A DNA stretch of 52,376 nt from assembly GCA_016873995.1 (NCBI GenBank), contig VGVR01000023.1, positions 1-52,376 on the forward strand. The letters run 5' to 3'. The notes under the pieces are model-generated. The model was not told where the DNA came from, ran no database searches, and saw nothing but the letters and a program-made list of their open reading frames with translations. Shown here piece by piece: positions 8,621 through 20,376 of the stretch. The position numbers and the translations under genes were made by a program. Each line of letters opens with the position of its first letter. Position 1 is the stretch's first letter. Origin of the DNA: Gemmatimonadota bacterium (GTDB taxonomy: Bacteria > Gemmatimonadota > Gemmatimonadetes > Longimicrobiales > Gaopeijiaceae).

Positions 8621-9823
8621 TCACTCGCCGAGGAGGAGGAAGATGTCGCGCTGCACTTCCGACGGTGTCACCTCGGGGCCTTTCGGCCCCCAGTAGACGT
8701 TCACCTCGGCGCGCACGCCGATCTTGCCGGGCACGTAGATGCCCGGCTCGACGGAGAACCCCACGCCGGGCACCAGAACCCGGTCGTCCTTGGTCTCCAG
8801 GTTGTCCAGGTTCGGTCCGCTCCCATGCAGCTCGGTGTCGATCGAGTGACCTGTGCGATGCACGAAGCGGTCCCCGAACCCGCGCTCACGGATGACCGCG
8901 CGCGCGACGTCGTCCACCTCGTATCCGCGAACCTCGGCGCCCGCCTCGGCGCGCTCGCGCAGGAACGCGAGCGCCGCGTCGCGCGCATCGCGCACGGCCT
9001 CCCAGACTCGACGGGTGCGTGCATCGATCGAGGGGCCCAGCATGCCCATCCAGGTCTGATCGGCGGCCACCGAGCCGGGGAAGGCGCCCCACAGGTCAAT
9101 GAGGAGCAGCTGCCCTCGCTCGATCTTCTCGCCTGCGCCGACCGGCGCGTAGTGCGGGTCGGAGGCGGTCGGCCCGATAGCGACGATCGTGTCCATCTGC
9201 TCCGTGAGGCCCGCTCCCTGGAGCTCGCCGCGGATCCAGTCCGAGAGCGCGCCTTCGGTCGTGGGTTTGCCCGCCCGGACGGCCTTGGCAGCTCGGGTGA
9301 ACGCACGGCGAGCCACTCCCGCCACGATCTCCGCCGCACGCCGATGCTCGTCGAGCTGGCTCGGCGTCCACGCGGAGTGGAAGCGCGAGACGAGATCGCC
9401 CGAGCTGGCGAGCTCGAGGCCGAGCCCGAGCAGCATGCTCGCCGCGCCAGCGGGCACGTAGTCGAGTCCGGGAACCGAGCCGCCCGGGGAAATCTCCATG
9501 GCCAGGCGTTGCTTGCCCGCGACCAGCGCGGCCAGCTGCTCCTCCATGTCGCGCCAGCCGGAGTACACGCGGCGCTCGAACTTCCAGTGCCTCCAGGAGG
9601 ACGCCTCGATCGCGTGGATGAGCGCGACGGGCTCGCCTTGGGCGGGAATCAGCACGAAGCTCCGCCTCGTGGTCTTGCCGAGCCCGAGCAATGACACCGC
9701 GATGCGGTTCACGCCGTGGAATTCGTAGAGGAGCCAGCCGTCGAGGCCGAGCTCCTGGAGCGCTCGTTGCACGCGACGGACTTGGGCGTGCTTGGTCAGG
9801 AGGCCGGCGCGTTTGGCAGTCAT
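8621..9823 (-). CDS. M24 family Xaa-Pro aminopeptidase-like protein
   Basis: A 400-residue two-domain protein: a creatinase-type N-terminal domain (about 10-150) and a pita-bread metallopeptidase domain (about 155-400). All five metal ligands are visible: Asp243 (LIDLWG), Asp255 (ADQTW), His326 (HRTGHSID), Glu359 (SVEPGIY) and Glu373 (RAEVNVYW). It should remove N-terminal residues next to proline, or be a related dipeptidase. It begins 12 bases after the deacetylase-like gene stops, so the two are probably co-transcribed. Confidence 0.9.
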   Translation of the reverse strand: MTAKRAGLLTKHAQVRRVQRALQELGLDGWLLYEFHGVNRIAVSLLGLGKTTRRSFVLIPAQGEPVALIHAIEASSWRHWKFERRVYSGWRDMEEQLAALVAGKQRLAMEISPGGSVPGLDYVPAGAASMLLGLGLELASSGDLVSRFHSAWTPSQLDEHRRAAEIVAGVARRAFTRAAKAVRAGKPTTEGALSDWIRGELQGAGLTEQMDTIVAIGPTASDPHYAPVGAGEKIERGQLLLIDLWGAFPGSVAADQTWMGMLGPSIDARTRRVWEAVRDARDAALAFLRERAEAGAEVRGYEVDDVARAVIRERGFGDRFVHRTGHSIDTELHGSGPNLDNLETKDDRVLVPGVGFSVEPGIYVPGKIGVRAEVNVYWGPKGPEVTPSEVQRDIFLLLGE

Positions 9824-9835
9824 GTCGGAAGGTAC

Positions 9836-10810
9836 CTAGGCGAGAGGTACGTCGGCGAGCGCGCGCAGCACGCAAGCGGTAGCGAGCCCGAGCCGCTCGG
9901 GGTGGTAGCCACCCTCGAGGAGCGCGACGACCCTGCCATCGCACGAGCTCGCCACGCCCTCGATGAGGTGGCGCGTCATGGCGTGCATGTCGTCCGGCTC
10001 CAGCAGGAGACCCCCTAGCGGATCGCCGGCCATGGCGTCGAAGCCCGACGACACGAGCACGAAGTCCGGAGAGAAGTGCCTCGTCGCATCTTCGACGGCG
10101 CGCTCGAAGAGGCGCCGGTACTCTGCACGCGACGTCCCGGCCGCCACGGGCACGTTCAGGGTGGTTCCTTCGCCCGCCCCCGCGCCGCGCTCGCTGGCCG
10201 CGCCGGTCCCCGGCCAATGCGGCCACTGATGGAGCGAGAGGAAGTACACGGACGGGTCTTCATAGAAGATGTCCTGCGTGCCGTTCCCGTGGTGCACGTC
10301 CCAGTCGACGATGAGCACGCGCTCGGCGTGGCCGTGTGCCTGCAGCCAGCGCGCCACTACCGCCACGGAGTTGAACAGGCAGAACCCCATCGCGCGGTCG
10401 GGAGTGGCGTGGTGGCCGGGCGGGCGGGCGGCCACGAACGCCGTGCGCAACCCGCCCGTAGCCACGGCCTGGGCGGCCGCGATCGCCGTGCCAGCGCTCC
10501 CCACCGCGGCCTCCCACGTCGCCGGCGACACCTTGGTGTCCTCGTCGAGGGAAATCAGAGTCTGCCCGGCCTTCGCGCGCAGACAGGCAGCCCGCACCCG
10601 CTCGACATGTTCCTGTGTGTGCACACGGAGCAAGTCCTCGACCTCCGCGTCGGCCCCCTCACGCTGCTCGACGATGCCGTGCAGGGCGAGCATGTCGCGG
10701 CCCACCGCGGACGCGAGCGCGCGCAGGCGCCCCTGGTGCTCGGGGTGGCCCCAGCCAGTGTCGTGGAGGGGTGAGGCCGGGTGCAGGTAGAAGCCCGTCC
10801 GGACGCTCAC
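9836..10810 (-). CDS. Histone-deacetylase-family amidohydrolase
   Basis: A 324-residue class II HDAC/acetylpolyamine amidohydrolase-like enzyme. Catalytic histidines are in PPGHHAT (His133, His134). The zinc ligands are Asp171 and His173 (DWDVHHGNGT) and Asp258 (SSGFDAM), and a Tyr/Gly pair near the end is in LEGGYH. Bacterial members remove acetyl groups from acetylpolyamines, acetoin-related substrates or lysine side chains; the substrate here is unknown. It lies 13 bases after carB and 12 bases before the M24 peptidase. An arginine decarboxylase gene (polyamine synthesis) is elsewhere in the window but not linked. It ends in TAG. Confidence 0.92.
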   Translation of the reverse strand: MSVRTGFYLHPASPLHDTGWGHPEHQGRLRALASAVGRDMLALHGIVEQREGADAEVEDLLRVHTQEHVERVRAACLRAKAGQTLISLDEDTKVSPATWEAAVGSAGTAIAAAQAVATGGLRTAFVAARPPGHHATPDRAMGFCLFNSVAVVARWLQAHGHAERVLIVDWDVHHGNGTQDIFYEDPSVYFLSLHQWPHWPGTGAASERGAGAGEGTTLNVPVAAGTSRAEYRRLFERAVEDATRHFSPDFVLVSSGFDAMAGDPLGGLLLEPDDMHAMTRHLIEGVASSCDGRVVALLEGGYHPERLGLATACVLRALADVPLA

Positions 10811-10823
10811 CGCCGCAAGCTGC

Positions 10824-14072
<3,249 letters not shown>

Positions 14073-14165
14073 GTGCTCGGGTGGGGCGCCGTGGTGAAGA
14101 GGCGTAGGGCGAACTGCGGCGGCGGTAAAGTCGTGAAAGCGCCAGGTGCGGGCAAGCGCACGGAA

Positions 14166-14552
14166 TCACCGCACGAGCGTCACTCGCAGGCCCTCGACGG
14201 CAAGCGGTTGGTTGTCCGTCCCGGCGGCCTCGACGAAGGTGATCGTCGGGCTGCGGAGGAGGACGTCCGCCTCCTCGATCGCGAAGGGGATGTCCCCTCC
14301 CGTCGGGTTCACGAGGATCACCCGATAGCGATCCGGGAAGCCATCCACGGGTGCCCAATACACCTGCGTGCTCCCCTGCCCCTCGAAGCCCAGCACCCCC
14401 GGCCACGTCACGTCGAGCACGGCGGCGCCGAGGCTCGCATTCCCTGTGAGGGTCCCGCCCACCGTCCCGGGGCCGCTCGGGCCCAGGTCGCACGCGGCGA
14501 GCAGCACGGCCCCCAAGGAGCTCACACGCCGCAGGAGTCGGAGGAGGCTCAT
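14166..14552 (-). CDS. Small lipoprotein of unknown function
   Basis: A 128-residue protein starting at ATG 14552, coupled to the upstream frame by an ATGA overlap. The signal peptide ends in a lipobox (LLAAC, Cys21). The mature part is beta-rich (VYWAPVDGFPDRYRVILVNP) and could be a single Ig-like or jelly-roll domain. I recognise no family. Because its start is coupled to the last codons of the M6 protease gene, its translation should depend on ribosomes passing the in-frame TAG in that gene or starting anew downstream. Confidence 0.7.
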   Translation of the reverse strand: MSLLRLLRRVSSLGAVLLAACDLGPSGPGTVGGTLTGNASLGAAVLDVTWPGVLGFEGQGSTQVYWAPVDGFPDRYRVILVNPTGGDIPFAIEEADVLLRSPTITFVEAAGTDNQPLAVEGLRVTLVR

Positions 14553-15094
14553 GGCACGTCGCTGCGCGCCGGGAGTCGCAACGGGACCACAACGGTCTGC
14601 GGGGCCGAAGCGGCAGGCGCAACGGCCGCGGACAACGGCAGTGACGGGTGGGCGAGCACCCAGGCTCGGAAGTCGCCGACGTCGAACCCGCCGACGCGGT
14701 TCCCCTGTCGGTCCAGGAACGTCGCGAGCACCGGGTCGAGATTCGTTCCGCTGAGCAGGAACGGCGAGGTGAGCTCGGCGATCGTGATCGGGGGGTCGCC
14801 GACCTGGAGCGTCACGGTCGCGGAGTCGGTCAAACCGATCGCGTCGGTGGCACGCAGGCGGATGGGGAACGTGCCGACGTCCATCGGTAGGCCGGACAAC
14901 CTTCCGCTCCCCGAGAGCGTCAGGCCCAACGGCAGCACCCCGGACAGGAGATTCCAGCTGATGGGCGCGTTCCCGTCTTGGGCCACGAGCTGGATATCCT
15001 GCGGCTGCGTCGCCGTGATGGGCAGTGCCACGTCGGCCACGGAGTAGGTCAACTGAAAGTTCGCGGTCGCCGAAAGCGGGCCGGTCATCGTCAC
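14549..15094 (-). CDS. C-terminal continuation of the M6 protease gene, beyond an in-frame TAG
   Basis: This frame is the same as that of the M6 protease upstream and is separated from it only by TAG at 15133-15131. The linking codons read AGAFAAQPNPLSV, a natural continuation of the repeat-like sequence before the stop. The 181 residues hold a cadherin- or Ig-like fold (IQLVAQDGNAPISWNLLSGV, then LPLGLTLSGSGRLSGLP) and a proline/alanine-rich end. It would act as a C-terminal cell-surface or accessory domain of the protease. Starts inside this segment are possible (GTG or ATG near 15094) but no ribosome site is evident. It ends in TGA, overlapping the lipoprotein start. Confidence 0.6.
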   Translation of the reverse strand: MTMTGPLSATANFQLTYSVADVALPITATQPQDIQLVAQDGNAPISWNLLSGVLPLGLTLSGSGRLSGLPMDVGTFPIRLRATDAIGLTDSATVTLQVGDPPITIAELTSPFLLSGTNLDPVLATFLDRQGNRVGGFDVGDFRAWVLAHPSLPLSAAVAPAASAPQTVVVPLRLPARSDVP

Positions 15095-15130
15095 GGACAG
15101 CGGGTTGGGCTGAGCAGCGAACGCGCCTGC

Positions 15131-17122
15131 CTACGAGAGGAAGCCGAAGCCGGTTCGCGGCACGGCGCTGACCTGGACCACGGTCGACGCCACGAACCAC
15201 CCATCCAGCGAGGGTGGCGTGGTCCGGATCGCTCCCGGCGACAAACCGTTTACGCCCCCGGCGAGCTGCACGGTCAGCTCGTACTCGGTGCCCGTGTACT
15301 CGGCGACGTAGGTCGCGTCCGCGAGGGGGGTCGTGACGGTCCGCACTCGTGGCTCGGACGGCGCGTCGAGCCATCGCGTGAACGCGCGGCGAACGCCGGG
15401 CTGCAGGGCCTCACCACCTACCGCGGCAAGCGTCCGCAACGCGAACGGTGCGGACGTGACCACGTTCGCGGGGGGCGCAGGGAGCGTGTCGCCGTCCACC
15501 GTGAATAGGCCCGTCGTCGCGGGATCCGTCCCGGAGGACGCGACGGTGAGCCGCGTGAACCGGGTGAGTGCGCGGAAGCCGACGTTGTCCCCCGTCGCGG
15601 CGATGTCGACCAGCGTCAGCCCGGTTGCCCTTCCGGGGAACGAAATCGACCCAGGATTCGAACCCGCATGGAACGCCGTGTTGACCATCTGCCCGGGGAA
15701 CGGGTCGCCCGCGTCGCCCCTGAGGCCCGCCGTGTCGCAGCCGAGAGGCGGCGATCCCGTACGGCCCAGGTCATCGCAGCCGTCGGCCTGGCGCAGCCAC
15801 ACCGCCATGTGGCTGGAGGCATTGACTGCATTCGCAGCCCAGCGCGTCTGCAGCGCGTTGGCGTCGATCTGCCACACGAGGAGACCTTCCTCGAACAGGC
15901 CTTGATCGTACCCTACGCGCTGCCTGTTCTCGAGCAAGAAGTACTCGCCGGAGCCGTCTCCCGCATCGACCCGGTAGACAGTTCCACTCGTCTCGACCGG
16001 TGGAAGCGTGAGCGTGCCCAGATCGGTGCCGGGAGGCAGTGTGGTCACCGTGACCCACCCGAGCATCGCCTTGCTCCACGCACCCATGTGGCAGGGCCGC
16101 CACGTCGTGCTGCCACTGCACCCCCAGGTGCCCTTCGCCATGAGGTCCCAGTTGCCGGCTCCGTTGTGGCGGGCGCCCGAGCTGCGGGTGTCGTAGAGGT
16201 CCGGCAAGCCGAATGCGTGTCCCGCCTCGTGCACGAAGACGCCGATCTCGTTGAGGTTCGTGTTGTCGCACGAGAGGACGCCCTGAACGAAGTAGTCGTC
16301 GATGTAGATGATCCCGCCGCCCGTCCTCGCGGTGGACGTCGCGAACGGTCCAGTGTTGCTCGCGGCCGAGAGCGACCACTTGTGCGCCCAGATGCGTCCG
16401 GTCGAGCCGGCGCCTCCGCATTCGGCACCGCGCGTGGGATGGATCACGGCGAGGGCGTCCACGAAGCCGTCGTCGTCGCCAGAGTTGGGCACGCCGTCGG
16501 GTCCATCGTTGTCGTACGCGCCCCAGTCCACCCCGGCCTGTAGGCTCAGGATCTGCTTGATGAACGTGCCGATGCCGCAACATACCAGCGAGCTCTCGCC
16601 CTGGGTTACGGCGGCTTGCGTCATCGCGGCCCGCACCCAGTCGCGCGTGTCGCCGCGCAGCGTCAGGTTCCCCCGCGACACTTCGCTGTAGTAGTCGGTC
16701 ACCGTGCCCGCGGGTGCGTCGAAGTAGGCCGCCTGCACTTGCACGCGGGTGTAGGTGGACGCAGGCGAGTCGCTGAAGAGGCCGAGCACCACCGGCACCC
16801 GGAACGTCCCCACCACGGGTTGGCCGCGCGGACCGATCGCCGCGGACGGACCCCCCGCCGAGGACACCCCCGCCGGCCCACCCACCCCGTTCGGCAGCCC
16901 AGCGCCGTTCAGCTGCGCCGCGAAGTCACTGCCCCTGGCTGCGCGACCGCGGGTGAAGCGGTAGGCGTCGGGGTTGCGGGTGAGCTCGCGGAAGTATCCG
17001 TCGGGTGGGCGGGTGCCATAGCGCCGCCCCAGCATCTCCACGTCCTGCGCGGAGAGGCCTGCGACACTCGCTACCAGGGCGAGTGCGACCGCGAGCCAGG
17101 GTGTTGGGTGCATCTTCAACAC
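15131..17122 (-). CDS. Secreted M6-type zinc metalloprotease, ending at a probable premature TAG
   Basis: A 663-residue exported peptidase of the immune inhibitor A/M6 kind. It has a signal peptide (WLAVALALVASVAGLSAQ) and a catalytic HEAGHAFGLPD motif (His298, Glu299, His302, with Asp308 downstream). An acidic, probably calcium-binding stretch (GAYDNDGPDGVPNSGDDDGF) lies at about 201-220. Beyond residue 520 are beta-rich repeat-like modules (YVAEYTGTEYELTVQLAGG). The frame stops at TAG just after RTGFGFLS and then continues as coding sequence. A Trp codon (TGG) would suit the pattern there. The catalytic domain is intact, so the short form could still be active. Confidence 0.85.
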   Translation of the reverse strand: MLKMHPTPWLAVALALVASVAGLSAQDVEMLGRRYGTRPPDGYFRELTRNPDAYRFTRGRAARGSDFAAQLNGAGLPNGVGGPAGVSSAGGPSAAIGPRGQPVVGTFRVPVVLGLFSDSPASTYTRVQVQAAYFDAPAGTVTDYYSEVSRGNLTLRGDTRDWVRAAMTQAAVTQGESSLVCCGIGTFIKQILSLQAGVDWGAYDNDGPDGVPNSGDDDGFVDALAVIHPTRGAECGGAGSTGRIWAHKWSLSAASNTGPFATSTARTGGGIIYIDDYFVQGVLSCDNTNLNEIGVFVHEAGHAFGLPDLYDTRSSGARHNGAGNWDLMAKGTWGCSGSTTWRPCHMGAWSKAMLGWVTVTTLPPGTDLGTLTLPPVETSGTVYRVDAGDGSGEYFLLENRQRVGYDQGLFEEGLLVWQIDANALQTRWAANAVNASSHMAVWLRQADGCDDLGRTGSPPLGCDTAGLRGDAGDPFPGQMVNTAFHAGSNPGSISFPGRATGLTLVDIAATGDNVGFRALTRFTRLTVASSGTDPATTGLFTVDGDTLPAPPANVVTSAPFALRTLAAVGGEALQPGVRRAFTRWLDAPSEPRVRTVTTPLADATYVAEYTGTEYELTVQLAGGVNGLSPGAIRTTPPSLDGWFVASTVVQVSAVPRTGFGFLS

Positions 17123-17192
17123 TGTGACGTCCGACGGGGCCCGACCAGCACTACACGACCTCCAGGCCTCCGTTCCGGCCGCTCGACGCCCC

Positions 17193-17762
17193 CTACCTGG
17201 CCAGGTCCGCCGCCCGAATGCCCAGCTCCGCGCCCACGCCCCGAAGCGCGTCGATGACGTTTTTGATGTGCTCGGAGCGCTCGAGCCCGATGAGCGCGAC
17301 GCCGTGCTCCACCTCCTCGCGGCTGACGCCCGCAGCGAACGCCTTGTCCTTGAGCTTCTTCACCACCGACTTGGGCTCGAGATCGTCCACGCCGTTGGGG
17401 CGCACCAAGCAGGCGGCGAACACGAGCCCGGACAGCTCGTCGCAGGCGACCAGTACTTTATCCAGCTCGGTCTCGGGCGCGACACCCGTGAAATCGGAGC
17501 GGTGCGCGAGGATCGCATGCAGCACCTCTTCCGGGTATCCGAGCGAGCGAAGATGATCGACCGCGACCTTAGGGTGCTGGTCTGGATGCTTCTCCCAGTC
17601 CAGGTCGTGCAGCAGACCCGCGAGGCCCCACACGTCCGGGTCTCCTCCGCGCAGCTTCGCGTAATGCCGAACGGCTGCCTCGACGGCCAGCATGTGCTTC
17701 CTGAGACCCTCGTTCTCGACCCACGACTCGAGGAGGCGGAGCGCTTCGTTCCGGTCGGGCAT
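17193..17762 (-). CDS. HD-domain phosphohydrolase
   Basis: A 189-residue HD-superfamily protein. Metal-binding residues are His23 (RKHML), His52-Asp53 (LLHDLDW) and a later Asp in VACDELSG; ILAHRSD supplies another His. This small form belongs to stand-alone HDIG proteins that hydrolyse nucleotides or phosphodiesters of unknown identity. It lies 48 bases downstream of nth on the same strand, so it may be co-transcribed with that repair gene. Confidence 0.82.
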   Translation of the reverse strand: MPDRNEALRLLESWVENEGLRKHMLAVEAAVRHYAKLRGGDPDVWGLAGLLHDLDWEKHPDQHPKVAVDHLRSLGYPEEVLHAILAHRSDFTGVAPETELDKVLVACDELSGLVFAACLVRPNGVDDLEPKSVVKKLKDKAFAAGVSREEVEHGVALIGLERSEHIKNVIDALRGVGAELGIRAADLAR

Positions 17763-17810
17763 CGCGGTGATCCTGGTTGGTCGTGGGTTTGGTCGTAGGC
17801 GAACGCGCCG

Positions 17811-18461
17811 CTATACGCGCGACGACGGGCAAAGATGCGACACCGCGCACGCCTCGCAACGCGGTCGCCGCGCCACGCACACCCGGCGTCCGTGCCAGAT
17901 CAGCAGATGCGAGAGCAGTGTCCAACGTTCGCGCGGCAAGATGGCCATCAAGTCCTGCTCGATCTTCTCGGGCGTCTTCTGGCGCGTGAAGCCGAGCAGT
18001 GTCGCGAGCCGCGTGACGTGCGTGTCCACGACGACTCCCTCCGCGCGCCCGAACGCATTGCCGCGGATGACGTTGGCCGTCTTCCGCCCCACCCCCGGGA
18101 GCGCGGTGAGCTCCGCCAGCGTCGAGGGCACCTCTCCGCCATGCCCTGCCATGAGGCCGCGCGCGAAACCGATGATGCTCTTCGCCTTGTTCCGGAAGAA
18201 GCCGGTCGAGCGGATGATCTCCTCGACGTCGTCCTGCTGTGCCGAAGCGAGTCTGCGGGGGTCGGGATACCTCTTGAACAGCGCTGGCGTGACCAGGTTG
18301 ACACGCTCGTCCGTCGTCTGAGCCGACAGGATGGTCGCCACCGCCAGCTGGAACGGGTCGGCGAAGTCGAGCTCGCAGTGCGCGTTCGGGTACTCCTCGC
18401 TCAGCAGGTCGTAGATCTCGCCCGCTCGGACGGCGCGCGCTTGTTTGGTCTCTCGGGGCAC
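17811..18461 (-). CDS. nth: Endonuclease III, DNA glycosylase/AP lyase
   Basis: A 216-residue base-excision repair enzyme that removes oxidised pyrimidines and cuts the abasic site. The helix-hairpin-helix is LPGVGRKTAN with catalytic Lys127, and the activating Asp146 is in VVDTHVT. The C-terminal [4Fe-4S] cluster ligands are complete: Cys195, Cys202, Cys205 and Cys211, spaced C-x6-C-x2-C-x5-C. The start is GTG at 18461. The upstream unknown gene stops 11 bases before, suggesting a three-gene transcript with the HD protein. Confidence 0.96.
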   Translation of the reverse strand: MPRETKQARAVRAGEIYDLLSEEYPNAHCELDFADPFQLAVATILSAQTTDERVNLVTPALFKRYPDPRRLASAQQDDVEEIIRSTGFFRNKAKSIIGFARGLMAGHGGEVPSTLAELTALPGVGRKTANVIRGNAFGRAEGVVVDTHVTRLATLLGFTRQKTPEKIEQDLMAILPRERWTLLSHLLIWHGRRVCVARRPRCEACAVSHLCPSSRV

Positions 18462-18472
18462 GCTCTCGACTC

Positions 18473-19255
18473 CTAGGCCGCCCCCCGCACGCGCGTGTAG
18501 GGGAGCGAGGATGGCTGGGGTCCCGCTCCGTCAGGGATCGGTGCCGCCGCCTCGCGCACGCCGCCCGTCGCCGTGGCGTGCGCGAAGAAGCGCGCCAGCA
18601 ATTTGAGCACCTCGCCGGCAGCCTCGATCGAGTAGAGCTCGTCCAGTTGCGCGCCCGGGAGCCGGCTCGCGTAGTCGTCGCCGGTTTCGCGCACGCTCGC
18701 GTGCATCCAATCCGCGGCGTGCGCGACCGGCGCGTCGGGCAGAGAAACCGCCCCGAACCCGGGGCGGTCCGGGCGCACACCCACGACTACCAGTACGTGC
18801 AACCGCCCCGACCGCGACATCGTCCAAAAGAGCCCATCGACCGACTCAGGGGCTCCGCCCTCGGCTCCACCCGTCCAGAAGAGGTGCTGGGGCAGCTGCA
18901 AGTATCCCGCGTGCGCAGGGGGAGTCGGATCGGTCGACGGTGCGGTCCGCACCAGTTGCCGAGTCGTCTCCCGGTCGAGCAGATACAGCGGGCATTCGGC
19001 ACCCGCGAAGTGTGCCGCGTGGAAGAGCAGCACCCCGTGTTGGATCAGCTCGACACGAGGCACGTCTTCGCCGTGGTGCGCGGCCAGGAAGCTCCCCACC
19101 GCCTCGAGGGCTGCGAACGCATCGGGATCGGTGGGATCCATGCCGCGGTGCGCTCCCTCCCTGGCGACTGCGGCCACCAGAGCCTCGAAGCGCTCGCGGT
19201 CCGGATAGGCGAGCTCGAAGGTGGTCACACGGGCGTACTCGTCGTGGAGCGACAT
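18473..19255 (-). CDS. Conserved-looking protein of unknown function
   Basis: A 260-residue protein starting at ATG 19255 (MSLHDEYARVTTFELAYPDR); an in-frame extension upstream has poor composition and is ignored. It looks soluble, with an alpha/beta pattern (VELIQHGVLLFHAAHFAG, LFWTMSRSGRLHVLVVVG) and no signal peptide, membrane segment or clear catalytic motif. I cannot name a family. It runs divergently from the repeat protein at 19360 across about 100 bases and lies 11 bases before nth. It ends in TAG. Confidence 0.72.
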   Translation of the reverse strand: MSLHDEYARVTTFELAYPDRERFEALVAAVAREGAHRGMDPTDPDAFAALEAVGSFLAAHHGEDVPRVELIQHGVLLFHAAHFAGAECPLYLLDRETTRQLVRTAPSTDPTPPAHAGYLQLPQHLFWTGGAEGGAPESVDGLFWTMSRSGRLHVLVVVGVRPDRPGFGAVSLPDAPVAHAADWMHASVRETGDDYASRLPGAQLDELYSIEAAGEVLKLLARFFAHATATGGVREAAAPIPDGAGPQPSSLPYTRVRGAA

Positions 19256-19359
19256 GGGAGGCGAAAGTAGGGGCGCGCTCGCCACCAAGGAAGCACACGA
19301 GCCTTGACGTGCCCGGAGCGACACGCACTTTGCACGACACTCTTCATTCCGGAGATCGT

Positions 19360-20370
19360 GTGGCCGATCGCAGATCCCCGTTCCTGGCGGTCGTTCTCGC
19401 CCTCTCGGCAGCGCTGGCCGGGCCGAAAGCGGCCGCCGGCCAGGTCCCGACTCCCTCACCCAAGTCGGCCCCTCCCGCCGCCGTCGCCGCACCCAGCGTC
19501 ACGGCGCAGACCCGGCCGCTCGACGTGGGGAGCGTCGTCGCCGAGACACTCGCGCCGGGCGATGCCGTGTGGCCCGAGAGCCGCTACTACGACACGTACG
19601 ACTTGGTGAGGCGGGCGGGATCCACCGTTTCGGTGGATCTGCGATCCGAGGACTTCGACGCCGTTCTCTATTTGATCGGCTCGTTCCAGTTGACGTTCGA
19701 CGACGACGGAGCCGGCGGCTGCGACGCGCGCATCCGCGTGACGTTCCCCGTGGACGGCACCTACACCCTCCTCGCGAGCTCCTACCATCGCGACGAGGAA
19801 GGGTCGTATACGCTCAGCGTGACGAACCGGGAGGCGGCAACCCTCGACGGGACCTGCAGCACATCGGGCGTCGCACCCGCCGAGCCCCCGCCCCCACCCA
19901 ACCAGACCTGCGTGGCCACCCAATGGATGGAGTGGCTCACCCTCGCCGCGGATCCGAGTGGCGGACCCGACTTCCCCGTGCTCCAGGCGCGGGAGCGTAC
20001 AGCCTGCGAGCTACGGCTCGACGCTCGCTCCGGTGACACGTGGCCGAACGGCCGCACCGCGATGCAGTTCGACGCTTGGTTCTATCCGAACGGACGGACC
20101 GCCAACCAGTTCGGCGCCTGGTATTACCCCGACGGTCAGGTCGCCTTCCAGTTCAACGCCTGGTTCTACCCGAGCGGCCGCGTCGCCCGCCAGTTCGACA
20201 ACTGGTACCTGCCCGACGGCACCCGCACCTCGGTCGCCGGCGTCGTCGAGTACGCGCTCGCGCGTCTGCCGGCCGACCGCGGCGAGGAACTGCTCGCCAG
20301 CTATCGCTCGAGCACCGGAGAGTGGCAGTCGCTGATGCTCATCGTCATGGCGAGCGAAGCATCGCGGTAG
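19360..20370 (+). CDS. Exported PPC-domain protein with four 14-residue repeats
   Basis: A 336-residue secreted protein starting at GTG 19360, chosen because GGAG lies 5 bases upstream and a signal peptide (FLAVVLALSAALAGPKAAAG) follows. A Pro/Ala-rich linker leads to a PPC-type beta-sandwich at about 60-155, ending FPVDGTYTLLASSYHRDEEG-SYTLSV. After a Cys- and Pro-containing spacer, residues 228-283 are four exact 14-residue units of the form YP(N/D/S)G(R/Q)(T/V)AxQFxAW(F/Y). A short helical tail follows. PPC domains are usually appended to secreted proteases, but no protease is fused here. The repeats recall MORN repeats in length and Tyr/Gly pattern. It ends in TAG. Confidence 0.8.
   Translation: MADRRSPFLAVVLALSAALAGPKAAAGQVPTPSPKSAPPAAVAAPSVTAQTRPLDVGSVVAETLAPGDAVWPESRYYDTYDLVRRAGSTVSVDLRSEDFDAVLYLIGSFQLTFDDDGAGGCDARIRVTFPVDGTYTLLASSYHRDEEGSYTLSVTNREAATLDGTCSTSGVAPAEPPPPPNQTCVATQWMEWLTLAADPSGGPDFPVLQARERTACELRLDARSGDTWPNGRTAMQFDAWFYPNGRTANQFGAWYYPDGQVAFQFNAWFYPSGRVARQFDNWYLPDGTRTSVAGVVEYALARLPADRGEELLASYRSSTGEWQSLMLIVMASEASR
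20041..20220 (+). repeat. Four tandem 42-bp coding repeats
   Basis: Residues 228-287 of the PPC protein repeat with a fixed 14-residue (42-base) period. Each unit carries the Pro-x-Gly turn, QF and a Trp at the same places. The DNA copies differ, so the period is kept at protein level. Confidence 0.85.
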
Positions 20371-20376
20371 CCGCGT

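Noticed and set aside
15645..15670. GGGTTCGAATCC on the minus strand, like a tRNA T-arm
   Set aside because: No acceptor, D or anticodon arms surround it, and it codes AGSNPGS in the M6 protease frame.
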